A stretch of DNA of 64,000 nt from Physcomitrium patens. Taxonomy: Eukaryota > Streptophyta > Bryopsida > Funariales > Funariaceae. The position numbers and the translations under genes were made by a program. The notes below the pieces were generated by a model that saw nothing but the letters and a program-made list of their open reading frames with translations, was not told the DNA's origin and did no database searches. Shown one piece after another: positions 10,971 to 23,099 of this stretch (the first letter of the stretch is position 1; each line of letters starts with the position of its first letter). The DNA is taken from NCBI RefSeq assembly GCF_000002425.4, contig NC_037272.1:14893599-14957598 (forward strand), in the 5' to 3' direction.

Positions 10971-13900
10971 TCAGAAGTTTTCCTTGTGGAAGGAGAATTT
11001 CGTTGAAGACGTCTGTGTGTATGATCTTGATAGGTTCTCAAGTTCATTCGCAAGAGCTGCAGGACCACAGTAAAACACCCCTGCAAAATGTATAATCAAT
11101 TACAACTTTTAGGTTCTCAACCTTGCATGTACTATAGTGCTGATACAAATCAGCGGGGAGGAGGGCCCCAAAAAAACCCTTCAACAGTACGGTTGACAGA
11201 TTCATACCGATACGCTTGTCCTGGTGGGTGGCAGTCAGCCCCGAGAAGACGCTCTTCCAGTTGGGTCTGGCAAAATGTGTGCGTGCCTGCCAAGTGAAAA
11301 GAAGGTTAATTCATTACAATTGTACAATAGCATGCATCAAATAACTAGAAACATGTAGGAAATAATTCTAGATAAGAGATGCGAAGTCTGAAGAGTGGTG
11401 TGGACACATACGCGAGTGCCTGAAACCAGGTCCACTCCATTCTTAGCGTGGTGCAAGGCTTGCAGCATCATGACCAACGTGGACCGAGCATCACCTTCCT
11501 CATAAACGCTAGTCAAATAATTGTGCATCTCAATAGACCTCTGCAAATACCATGGCGCAACACAACAAATTCAGTTCTCTAATAGATCGTCGGAGTCTCG
11601 AGAAATTTAAAGCACAACAAAAACAAAAAAGATGCAATCACCTTGTTATCAATCTCCTCAACTTCTCGCATGACTCCTCTGAACCAATCGAAGGAGCCTT
11701 GCTCTCGGGTAATCCAGTAAAAGTATGCCTTGGGCTTCCTCTTGGCCTTCTTCTTGCTTCTAGTTCTGGGGCTTTCCGTTGGGCGTAAGTCAGGAGTTGA
11801 GCTCTTAAATCACGCAGAACAAGTCTAGTCAATCATTGTATCCTTCAAAGAAAATAAAAATAAGGAACATAACGTAGTTCTTAGATGAGAAAAACCTAGG
11901 CATGTAGGACAGTGGTCAGCACCGGATAAGAATGTCCCGACGAGTCGTTTCGGGTATGGTGAAGCATGTCCTTGAGGATGCTGATGAATGGTGTCGCCCC
12001 AATCCCGAGTCCAACAAGAAGGAGTACGTCATACTTGAGATAATCTTGCGCAGGAGCACCATAAGGGCCATCGATGTACAGCTTCGGAAATCTGTGACAA
12101 CAGGACCGATAGGTGAGATGACCCACTAAAACTTGGTTACATCAGTATGCAATTCTTAACTTTCAGAGGGCTTGTGTGGTGTTCAATGGTATGGCGATGA
12201 AAGAGTACCTTGCAGCCAAAGTCAATTCACCACTGAACCCATAATTATTCACAGTTTGCAGGCGCATACGCCCACCACAAGCATCCGCGAAGATTTTCAT
12301 CATCTCACCGGTCCAGTCACCAAGTGTACGGATATGTACACTCAAAAAAGGATCTTCCGGGGCAGAAGTGATAGAGAATGGGTGCCATTCAAACGAGGAG
12401 ATTTCAGGACACTGCAAGAATAGGTACATGCCACTCTTGTACTTGAAGCCCTCTGGTTTGGACATATGAATGGCGAGGACGTTGCCGGAGTAAATCGCCG
12501 CCTGCTCGCATGATGAAGGTTTATCAACGCCACACCTCAATGTTGTACAAGAATTGAAAAGTAAATCAATTCACACGTCATCAAGGAGACAAACGGCGAA
12601 AATTACCTTGATAACGTCCACCTTGCTGGAATTAGTTCGGTACATTCGCAGGAGCCGTTCTCCCGCATACAAAAGCAGAGGCACTGCAATGTACATCCAT
12701 GTCGTGCGCTCATGCCATGGACTCGGGAGAAGGAGCTTAGTTCCATGCAGAAGGAGGAGGGCATATACGATGACGAACAGGTGATGCGAGTACCAGAACG
12801 CGTTGAACCCCATCAACCGGTGGAATGGCCATGGCAGCTTGACCAGGCTCCGACGGAACCAATGAGTTGCCAGCAAGAAGGCGATAATCATGATCACGAG
12901 CATAATCACACCACTGTATCCCACTGACATATTCAGAATGTCAGAGTACGTAGGTTGTGTATCGAAATGGTCACCCAGATGCTTGAAGAAAGTTTCTTTA
13001 TCCGCATTGACGAACCTCGGGAGATCACAAGTTGCGTGGCAACCAACGTGGAGAAACACCCCTGCTGCCATGCCTCCGGCGACAATCTGCACAGATCATG
13101 ACACTATCATGCATTCTGGTGTCTGTTCTCTTGAATTTTTTTCTGGTTGTCAGAAATGGGGCTGAAGAAGGCTGAGGAGGTAAAAGAAGACTTGACTTGC
13201 CTTGTGGAAATCGAGATTGTCGTCAAACGGGATGATCTTCCACAATCGCGTAGACCGCAGCCTTGTCAGAGTGTTGCGGCAGACGGGGAGGAGGATGAGC
13301 GCCATATTCAGCTTCAGTGTCTCAGCTGCACCTTTCGCCACGCAGAGACAATCGCCCATGATCCACCATGAACTGCGATCCCGGTACTGGAGAAATTTCC
13401 ATGCGAAGAGAGCCGCCATGACCGACATCCACAGGGCGAGTATCCATATTCGTTTCCAATTGTCTAAAAAGAAGTGGACACATTTCTCAGCCAATTTTAT
13501 TATCTTGGATCGTTCAGTTCTCGTTGTCAATACATGGGTGTAATTCACGGTAACCTCCCTCCCAAGTCCCAGTATCGATTGGCGCATCAGAGTCTCCAAT
13601 TGACTCAGCTGCGAGCACCCAACTCCCATCCATTAGTGCCCGATCTCTCCATTTCTTTGCAATTTTCAAGAGCTTAGTTTCGAATCGAGGAATCACAAGC
13701 AGGTACCTCAATGTAGCCGACGCGATCCACGTCGAGCTCTTCCATGATCAAGGCTGCATATTCGGCGGCCTGATCCTTCAACTTGGACAACTTATTCGCA
13801 CTCGCACTCAACATTATTACCTGTTTCACTTCCTCGCCGGTGATGCGACCATCTAAATCCTTGTCACACCTGCCAAGCGGAAAAGGATCAGGTTGAATCC

Positions 13901-15010
13901 CTTAGAGAAACTCATGCTTCATTCCAGACCGGGTGTATTGCATTATAATGTCCACGAGATTTGCAACAGCAGAGGCTGAGGCAGGGGATTCAATTACAAG
14001 CCCAAAAATATCTGCATCCGAGCGTCGAAGCTTCTGTCCGCAACCTGCAACCAGTACTCGTACAATTCATCTTTAGTGATGCTTTCCACCTCAATGCCTT
14101 TCCGACGCACCAGAGCGTCGAAGAGCTCACTTGCAAACTCCTTGGAGTCACTCATCCCTGTGCAAAACACCACTTCCTTATCATTTCTCAACTAGATGTC
14201 GCTCAGCGTTTCATAAATGTTGAATATACTACGTACAAATAGCTCTTTTGTTGTCAGAACCGGCTGTCAACGACACACACCGATGCATTCGGCAAAATTG
14301 GTGCGATGTAGCATATTCTCTGAGTCGGCGAGCTTGAGGAACCGCGCCTCTACTTGCTCCCAGGACTTCTTTTGGTCAGCTGTGGCGGTAGCCTTGCTGA
14401 TGTATCGCAGCCCCTTGATCGCATATTCCGCCCGAGAAGATGTACTCCCCTGCTTTCTAATGGAGGTACAATCTCCAAGCTCAGGGTCGGGAACGCCCCT
14501 ATAGGACGGTGGGCTGCCCAAGTCTTGAACCCTGGATACATTCCGCGAATTCCTAGCAAGGTCAAGGCTAAACTGCTTCACTAAGCACCCCACCGTCTTG
14601 ATGCTTTCCCTGAACGAGCCTGAGTGACACGATGAGGACAAGACACGACTCAAACTACTCGGTCGCTGAGCATCGCAATCATTCACAATGCTTCTCCCCT
14701 CCCACTTCTGATTCTCTCCCGATATCGCAATCTCAGGAATGTCTACTGGGCTTATCCTACGCAAGGTAACATGTTCCTCACTCAAAAGAAAACTTAGTTC
14801 CCGCATTGCAGGTTCCATTAGAGGGGCTCCTTCATCCCCTTCCCGCAGCTGCACAATCGTAGGGGCATTCCTCCCCGACTGCACAGTACTCACGTCTATC
14901 GACACTACGTCGGACCCTTCAGATGCCAGTCTGTTCTCTGGGAACGGCTTGCTGAACGAAGTCTCCTTGCCCGCAAGCAGCGAAAGACAGCTCGGCTTAC
15001 CAATCTCCAT
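10971..15010 (-). CDS. RBOH: Respiratory burst oxidase (plant NADPH oxidase, RBOH)
   Basis: Plasma-membrane enzyme that passes electrons from cytosolic NADPH through FAD and two hemes to oxygen, making superoxide. Eleven exons: 15010-14281, 14157-13998, 13869-13707, 13608-13201, 13086-12607, 12501-12209, 12091-11923, 11803-11642, 11540-11412, 11286-11208, 11080-10971. Phases agree and the sum is 2883 nt, 960 residues. Residues 1-243 are a Ser-rich cytosolic N-terminus. A canonical EF-hand ([12 protein letters not shown]) follows near residue 300, with a weaker one before GYIELSQLE near 350. The membrane core has heme-ligand histidines in FLHVGCH and WYSHHLF. FAD motif [14 protein letters not shown] motif [12 protein letters not shown] and the C-terminal HKENF are present. 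The EF-hands imply calcium control. Intron 4 appears to use a GC donor. The start ATG at 15010 is the first in the frame. The exon 7-8 junction is the least certain. Confidence 0.93.
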
Positions 15011-16560
15011 AATGAAAATCCCCCAGGTTCTCCACTTTGCCCTGCTTTTCTCTACAGGGACATATATTATTCTCACGTGTTGCTACCAAATTGGAGAGCA
15101 ACGAGTAGCAATTGCAGGTAGCATCTCGCACTTTGATCCCGCAACGCAAGCAACGAAGCCACTCTCACGAGACTTCTTGCTCGCTTGGTACAACTGAAGG
15201 TCGTACACGTGTTCCAGTGACACAGAAAAAATTGCAAGCAACAAACCGGTCCCACACGCACTCGACTTGGGCCAATGAAGTTTGTGTTCTGTAAGCTTTA
15301 GACTTGGTGTGCACATGTAAATAACTCCAGCCACCTATCCTACTCTTCTGCTATAGCATCAACCTGGTTCCATAGTCCAAGCCGTGGTGCTCCTGCAACC
15401 TTCAAGTCACGACTTCAGCTCCGGCTCGAAAGGGGGTTAGGAAGAGATTGGAGGATAGTACGTGGTCACCGACAGGTTACCCGCCAGTTCAACTCAAGCC
15501 CCAACTTAGCAACTCCACAATGCAAGATGAGGTCGTCCAGAGCCTGGAAACAGTAAGTCAATCGCACACATCGACTGAATGCCTCAAGCAGCCTTCGTTC
15601 AGCACCTTCCAAAGCAAAAACTCATCGTCTAACGAGAACTATCAAAAGCAAAACCTCACGTCGAAGCTCATGCGCTCGTCTCACGCCACTCACCTCCAGC
15701 ACCTCCACAAGGCTCCACCGAATGTCGGACCTGCGGAGGCGCTTTCCTTACCAATGCAAAGTCTAACCACCATCACCCACCACGGCCAACACAGTCGCGT
15801 CCCCACAGAGAGGTCTACAGGGACGTCAACACTCTCCAGCTGCAACTGTTGTACTGCCTAACTCTGATTCAAGTCGCCCACAATCCCACATCCCTCTAAG
15901 CTCCCTTGTTAACTCCCTCTCCTGCAATAGAAACAAGCTATAACTCAAGCATTACAGCCCTCGCCACATTCCTTGCAATGCAGCAACTGGAGCTGTATTC
16001 AGTCCATGCAACCACCAATCTCTAAACCTCTTAAGAAACAGACTCTATCTAACTTATCGACCTTCTCTCGAATTAACTATCTGTAATAAACATGAAAATT
16101 CCGAGAAGATATGTCGAGCCAAGCCTCCTCCTGGACTTCGGTTGCAACGTTGCTAATTACCAAGTGGAGCTTTGTTGGTGGAGACAGCGCGGCTTAATGA
16201 GCCAGTTCTGGCAGTAGCATTAAAGACGACGGGAACGGGCGTCGACGGCGAGGAAGACGTTTCGTGCCCAAGATGACGAATAGCGGACGAACGATGGACG
16301 TAGAGAACTTTTCGTCGCCCTCGTGACTGAAACGCTGTCGTGGTGGGATTCAACGGCCGTTCAACAACAGGGGAGCTCCGGTATATTCGTCGACTGGTGG
16401 ACTGATAATGGTCAATTCCAGTTGACGAAAGCTCAACGTCGGGTGACGTTTCGTCGCGCTCGTCAGGACAGTTAATACACTGAAAGGCAACTAGTCTTTG
16501 TGGAGCAGAAGCTTCAGTTTTGAGTCGGGAATGCTGAACCCTAAAAGTACATTAATTTTT
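15011..16560 (-). promoter_or_regulatory. RBOH 5' leader and promoter region
   Basis: Base-balanced unique DNA immediately upstream of the RBOH start. An imperfect direct repeat of about 21 bp containing TTTCGTCG and CTCGT occurs at about 16307-16328 and 16445-16466, in a CpG-rich block (16200-16480). Open frames in this region show no domain. Composition drops to AT-rich intergenic DNA past 16560. Confidence 0.4.
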
Positions 16561-17446
16561 TTTCTAAATAAAATAATAAAAACAACAATTGTTTCATAAC
16601 TGTTGCAATGTTGGTGTAGTGCTACTCCTTCTTTTCTTTCACACATGGGTACATTTCTTTGTGTGCTTTTTTCTGCTTGCCATCAAAGCATAAATGTTTC
16701 AGTATCATTGAAGAGGGTTTTTCCATGAGGTCTGTTTCACACATTGAATTTTAGTGGGTCTTTACACTTATGGGGAGAAGGTGGAGATTAGAACTTTTAA
16801 ATTCTTTGATTGGCTGAAATTTAAAGAGAATTTTAGAGGCTTCTTAATTTGGGTCAATTAGAGAATTTCAATTTTGTGACTGATGGCCTTCTCTTCTATA
16901 AATAAAAACCCCTAAGTTACCATTTTATATGTTATTATAATCATTTATTTGTGTAGTAATTTTTAATTCTATTTAGAAGACATGTAATAGTTGTTTATAA
17001 TGTATGCCTTGTTTGAGGCTTGATTACCAACACACACACACACTAAACATATTATTTTTCTTGTTCTTCAAAAAAATCACTCCACTAATGAGCAACTTAT
17101 TTTGCATCACATTGTTCCTTGTCAATACACCATTCGATTAACTATAAAGCTCTAACAAAAGTTATTAATTTAAGAAGTATAAAACCATTTAGAAGGTGGT
17201 CCTGCTCTTGATGTCAGATCAAATTTATGACTGAAAGTTCTTCTTGGTTGAAGTTCTTGAGATAACTCTTTTATGATAATATTGGTTTGTTGTTAAACTG
17301 ATGACACAATTTTTTAAACTGTCTACATTTTTTAATTACAAAGTATTTCTTAAAAAATGAAAGGGAGTGAAATCAATAGCTTAATGCATTTATGGATTAA
17401 AGAGAAATTGAGTCTACAACAAAACAAAAAAAGAAAAAAAGAAACA

Positions 17447-17477
<31 letters not shown>

Positions 17478-20450
17478 TATCATTTTAAAAAACCTCTTTA
17501 TTTTAAAAAAAGAAAAAGAAGTTGGCCTTAAAGAAGTTGGCCTTTTTTCTTCTGAGTTTTCATGGACATAATGTGTTCAAACAGATTATATTTAGCAATA
17601 ACTATTTAATAAATTTTCAGATTTTGAATTTGCTTAATTTTTGGATATTGTCTAAATCTTGATTTCTTCAACATGGAATTATTCACATCACTTCTGGTAT
17701 TTGAAAGTGATTAAATTTGACACAAAAATATCTACAAAAAATGTGATTTATATAAATAAAAAATATATATAGGATTCATTTTTTATCACCACTTTAACTT
17801 CCCAAATATAACCAAATTTGTTTTTGAAAGAACAAGTGCTTGATTTGCAACACATATACTAAAAGTCTTTTGAGTACCATTTCTTTATTTATTTTTATTG
17901 AATAATTTTTAAAAATTGCTTAAAAACCTAACTTATACAAACTTGCAAATCAAAGAATTGTGGATTGTTCAAAATGTATAATAAACTAATGCAACCACAT
18001 AGGTAATGTTTCTTATAGAAATTTTGAATAATATGTTTTCCTTTTTCTTCTTTTTATTTTTTTTACAAAATTCAAATTAGTGCATTACTATATGGCATCT
18101 TTTTTGAAGAGTTGTAGTCACTTTCTTATTTCTTCTCCTTTTACTTGGATAATCTTAACACATTGTACATACATCACTCCAACCAACCCCAAATGTAGAT
18201 TTTATAAACAATAAAATCAATTTTATTATATGAATGTGGATTTAGGTTGGATTCTATGTATCAAGCACTTTGACTTTGCATTACAACATTTAAATCTTGT
18301 GGTACAATGAAATCATCCTATTTCTTGAATTATTTTAACCACACACCTTTCTTTTAGAACACTCAAATAACTACTAGTATTGGAGCATTTCAAGTTGAAT
18401 ATTTAGTTACTATTAATTCCAAAGTTTAATGGACAGTGTTCCTTTTTCTTTGTTATTAATTCAAGCAATTTTATACAATGAAGGTATTGTAAAATATAAT
18501 TAGATTTATTATTATACTCTTGCAATAAATTTCAATAGTGAACTAAAAGTAATTGTGTACTATAATTTTAATTACAAAATATAGGATTATGTTTAGTCCA
18601 CCAAAGGGAATTATGGAAACAATTCTATTTTATGGTGCTCTACAAAATTTATTTGCAAATTACTGGAAATTGAAGATCAACGTCTTGAGGATACACACTA
18701 ATGCATGTAATTAAAACATCCATTTTGGTTTCATATCACTCTGTTTCTTTGTTTTGATGTAAAGAAAATAAATTCGGTCATGCTGTTATCGAATAGGAAG
18801 GAATTGATATTAAAATTAATAATAATTTACAGGAGGAAGCATCAAAATTAAAATGAAGTGAAGTAATAGCATAAAATAAAATGGGAAATATAATGTTTTG
18901 AATTCAAACCAACATATAAAAATCCGGTCTTTCCTTAAAAACTCTCCACTTTACCTTTTCATACATCGAAACAATTGTGAAGCAAAATGCCCACACAATA
19001 AACATAAATAGATAAACAAATAAGGTCAAAGAATCCTGTGTACATAAGTAGTACAATACCTTATTCATACTGGTGGTGTACACAAGCTGCTCTGTAGATG
19101 AATTTCCCTCTTCACTCATGCAACAGTAGTAACACCATTGATAACAATGTTCTGTTATATTTATATTTGCATAAAATTTTGTGTATATTTGAATAGTTAT
19201 GCTTTTGTAGACCCCCAATCCGCAACAGTGGTGATGACCCAAAAAGGCTGATTCCTGTGATTAGCATAAACCATAATTCTGATAATAGGGCAGAAGCCAA
19301 AGTGGGGAAAATAGGTCAAAAGGGACTGTGGTGCACACAGACAAAGCCTATTGATGGATGGAAGTCTGTGGCAGAATCACAAGCCCTCCATAGCTCATGT
19401 CCTTGTAGTTCTTTCACATCCCCTCCTCACATCACAAGCTTTTAGGATTTCTTTGCTCTTGTTAATGTCTTTTCTTATGTCAATATTATCAAATACTCAT
19501 AAAATTAGGGTATTTTTGATGCCACTACAATTTTTTCTACTTTTTATCACAATTTGCCATCCACTGTATATCACTATATATATATTTTTTATTTTCATTA
19601 TATATATATATATATATATATAGTTTGAAAAAAGAAAACAATATAAAAATATTGATAATTTTTTTTAATTGGAATAAAAAAAAACTAAAAAACTACATTG
19701 AATGAGTGGTGGGTTGTAATGGCAATAGCAAAAACTGTTGTGACAACAGTTATTATTATTAATATTATGATAATTTTCAACTTCCAATACATTGTACTAA
19801 CAAAAGTCACTACAAAAAAAAGGTTTGCATGTTAAAAGAATAACTGAAACATAATATTGAAATGCCTATATTTTATTGTATGTAGTAAATGTGTGCAAAA
19901 TTTACCTTGAAAAGCCATGTTGTAAGATAGCATTCATATCAAAAAGCTAATAATAAAATAGTGGTAATCATATTAGTAATAAAGCAAATACAAACTCCAA
20001 AACTGTGGATTTGGAGGAACAACAATTTTCTAATAAGAAGACTGAAATAAAAAAGTAAAAACAAGGAAAAAAGACTGTCCAATGCTCATTTATATTCAAT
20101 GTTTTTCTAATAATACTAATAGTGATAAAATATAATTTAACACACATGAATGATATCCCAAATTGAAGCGGTCACATTGAGTGGCACAACAAGATTGCAT
20201 CTAAGTGCAGACAAACATAGAAACCTCTATTCAAGATTGTTGCCAACACCTTCTTAATGAAGGCTTCTATTGAATATTACCTTTCAAAGGTGAGGGTAGC
20301 CAACACTGGTGAAATTATTTGGAAACAGAACTAAAAACTAAATGAGGGACAACAGAAGTTGATCACCTCTCCAGTCAATCAGCTGCTCAGATTTGCATGG
20401 TTTAAATTTTGGAGTGTAGCATAAAGTTGCAAGCTCTATAAATGCCACCA
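16560..20450. other. AT-rich intergenic DNA
   Basis: Only simple repeats can be named: (CA)n at about 17031-17042, (TA)n at about 17455-17480 and (TA)n at about 19598-19621. No coding frame or recognisable transposon terminus was found. Confidence 0.55.
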
Positions 20451-20606
20451 ACCCACATGGGGACATGTTTCATATAGGGTTCATTTTCGGCATCAGTATG
20501 TAGAGCTCACATATCGTACCTGAAGGGTTTTCTGTACTTGTCAAGACTGCCATAAGTCAGGTTCAGAGCGAGCTGCTTGGCCTGCACCCACCAAATTGTC
20601 TTGAGC

Positions 20607-20658
20607 CATCGAAATCTTGCATCGAAATCTTGCATCGAAATCTTGCATCGAAATCTTA
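20607..20658. repeat. Four tandem copies of a 13-bp unit
   Basis: The unit CATCGAAATCTTG is repeated four times, the last copy with one change at its end (CTTA). It lies in base-balanced unique DNA about 1 kb 3' of the CDC123 stop. Confidence 0.9.
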
Positions 20659-21633
20659 CATGAGAGTAGAAAATGTAGACAAGCAGCTTTTTGTATCTAC
20701 GCTATGATCATAAAGATTAAACCACTATTGTCCATGTTTGCCTCAAAAGCAGTTCGGGGTAGATTTCCAGTACAGCAGACAACTGCTTACTCTTCGTAGA
20801 TTTAAGCATGAATAATTACATGCATTTATGAGCGAGCTGCTTACCGAATCCTCCAGACCACCTGCAGCAGTATTGCTACTCATGAACTGACACAACAGGT
20901 TGTCAAGTCTATCAGCGTTCGTCACCACTACCACACGGAACACAACAATAATGAGGTGGAATAACAGTTTATGAAATTTTCCACTTTTAGGGACGGATTC
21001 TCAAACAACGGAGTCCCAACGCCATGCTGAAAATATCCGTGCAAGCAAGTTCGTGACACAAACAACCCATACGCCTTCAAAAGACCTCTAGAAGCACATT
21101 GGTGACAGTTGCTAGAAACTGCGAACATCTTAGTTTCCAAGCTTGGTAAGGTTTACAGCCACGCTCAAGAGTTACACCAACGGTGAGAATTTAAAAATCT
21201 CGTGCTTGGATCTGCTCATGCTGGCCATGTGGCTGATGATTTCCTTAGGAGAAAAAAAAAAACCAGAGACACCAGTTGACGGTCTCGGTGCTTTAGAATT
21301 GTGATATTGCTGACATCCCGCTGCTGGGCAATGCCACATTCCAATCCCAATTTACAAGAGCACCAGTAACAATCATGTGTTGCAGCTGTTTGATTCATGC
21401 TCCCAAATTGAAGGCAGTGAAGCTCAACGACTCGTAGAAGACTGGAGAGCAAACCTCAAAGCTAAAATGCGATATCCAGATTGAGCACACACTTTTCACA
21501 TTTTGTCAAAATTGGAAACAATGTAAGAAAACGGTGGAGGTGGGAATCGAAGTAAGGAATCGTTGTGTGTCGGACTAACAATCGGTGTATAATTGCTCCG
21601 ACTCCTAATCACTACATTTGTACAATTGCAAGT
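20659..21633. other. Unique DNA 3' of CDC123
   Basis: Base-balanced sequence. The part next to 21633 probably holds the CDC123 3' UTR. No frame with a recognisable domain was found. Confidence 0.4.
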
Positions 21634-22650
21634 TCAAGCTCCAGCTCTTCCCCCACCCATCTCGCGAGCCTCTCGTTCTGCCTCCCTCTTGATAATATCT
21701 TCCCATGCACCTTGATTCACAAAATCTATAGGGACACCCGTGCCGACTCGTAACCCTAATTGCACAAGCCCTTCGCTAGTAACGATCCGGAAATCGAAGT
21801 CGGGATTCAATGCAGTGCCCAAAGTTCCAGCCTCAGAAAATCGCTCCTCCAGTTCGTCCCAGGTGAACAAGAGCGGTAAGGTTGAGCCTCTCCACGTGTT
21901 GAAGTCTATCAATTTCACCTTCTTATCCTTCGTGACGTAGACATCAAAGGTGTAGTCACCACCGCCAAACTCTTCCTTCAGATTGTCCAAGAAGAAGTCC
22001 AAAATTAGGTCAGAAAGCTCTTCTTCTCTCCCAAGCAAAGTTTCGTAAAACCCTGTCACCTCTCTTTGGCAAACCCCGACAAGAAGGTTCCCGCGCACAA
22101 ACCCACGGAATTCCAGCTCCGGCCTCAGATCATACCACTTGCGCAACGCCAGGACCACCTGGAAAGGCCTTTCCATGCTCTTGTCGTCGCAAGAATCGAA
22201 CGCGTGACAAAGATCATGGACGACATTGTCGGACGCCTTCAGCAGCAGCGAAACCTCGCCAAAATTCTGGCATCTCATGCTCCCCGTGGTCGCAATCCAG
22301 GCTGTGTCCTTTGGCGCACTCCAATTTAGCTTGGGGACAACCGTCCCACCCAAACTCTCAATCGCCGTCTGTACCTCTGCTGCTAACTCTGGGAATGTCG
22401 GCACCGCCGGCACGCCAGACTCATCGTCCTCTTCCTCCCAGTGAGAATAATCCTCTGCTTGAAGCTGCGGCATGTCCACACGCGTCCTCGAGGGCATTGC
22501 ATCGCTATCCGCAGGCAGAAATATTCCATCTTCCAGAAGAAAACTCACAAATTCCTCTGGTAGTTGCACCACTTGCGTCCTAATTGAATGCGTTCGAAAC
22601 CTGGGATACCATTCTTGGATCTGACACCGCAATACATCCGACTCTTTCAT
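21634..22650 (-). CDS. CDC123: Cell division cycle protein 123 homologue (D123 family)
   Basis: A single 338-residue open frame with no intron. In yeast and animals CDC123 is an ATP-grasp-fold chaperone that binds eIF2 gamma and helps assemble the eIF2 translation initiation complex in the cytosol. Family marks seen here: an acidic stretch near residues 70-80 (HWEEEDDE), PKLNWSAPKDTAWI near 105-120, the ELEFRGFVRGN block near 178-190, and the KVKLIDFNTWRG block near 245-256, which carries the metal/ATP-binding D and N. The length is close to the usual family size of about 330-340. The ATG at 22650 is chosen because MKESDVLRCQIQEWYP matches the usual family start. A 3' tail rich in E and R follows the last conserved block. 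Confidence 0.95.
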   Translation of the reverse strand: MKESDVLRCQIQEWYPRFRTHSIRTQVVQLPEEFVSFLLEDGIFLPADSDAMPSRTRVDMPQLQAEDYSHWEEEDDESGVPAVPTFPELAAEVQTAIESLGGTVVPKLNWSAPKDTAWIATTGSMRCQNFGEVSLLLKASDNVVHDLCHAFDSCDDKSMERPFQVVLALRKWYDLRPELEFRGFVRGNLLVGVCQREVTGFYETLLGREEELSDLILDFFLDNLKEEFGGGDYTFDVYVTKDKKVKLIDFNTWRGSTLPLLFTWDELEERFSEAGTLGTALNPDFDFRIVTSEGLVQLGLRVGTGVPIDFVNQGAWEDIIKREAEREAREMGGGRAGA

Positions 22651-22854
22651 TGCTATCAGCGGTAATCCTCGCCTTATCCCTATCTCTCCGCCTAAACCCT
22701 AAACACCAACCCTGCACAAACCCTCAGAAAACCCTGCAGGATTGTTCTTCGAGACTGCAGTCTTTGTAGCAATATAACAACTCACGCCTTCAGATACTAA
22801 GTTAGCAGCGGATTCAAGAGCGAAGGTAAGATGCCAATGCTTGATCGATTATAT

Positions 22855-22881
22855 TAACAAACAAACAAACAAACAAACAAA
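22855..22881. repeat. (AAAC)n microsatellite upstream of CDC123
   Basis: Six to seven AAAC units, about 205 bp upstream of the CDC123 start codon, probably in its promoter or leader region. Confidence 0.9.
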
Positions 22882-23099
22882 CCCCCGCAGGCCAATTCGA
22901 GGGTTCGACGAAAACACAGTTCACATCGCAGACGCTCGGTGTTGGAATGAGAATGAGGGCGTCACCTGTCTGCGTCGAATACGGTATTCCAACATACCTA
23001 CGAATGTTTCTTCGTATATATTATTTTCGTATTTTCACCGTATGCTCTCAGAAAGTAAGGTATTTCAGTTCATTAATGATAAAATTTTGCAAAAAATCA

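Noticed and set aside
15448..15861. 137-codon frame upstream of RBOH as a gene
   Set aside because: Low-complexity Ser/Thr-rich translation with no domain. It lies in the probable RBOH promoter and leader.
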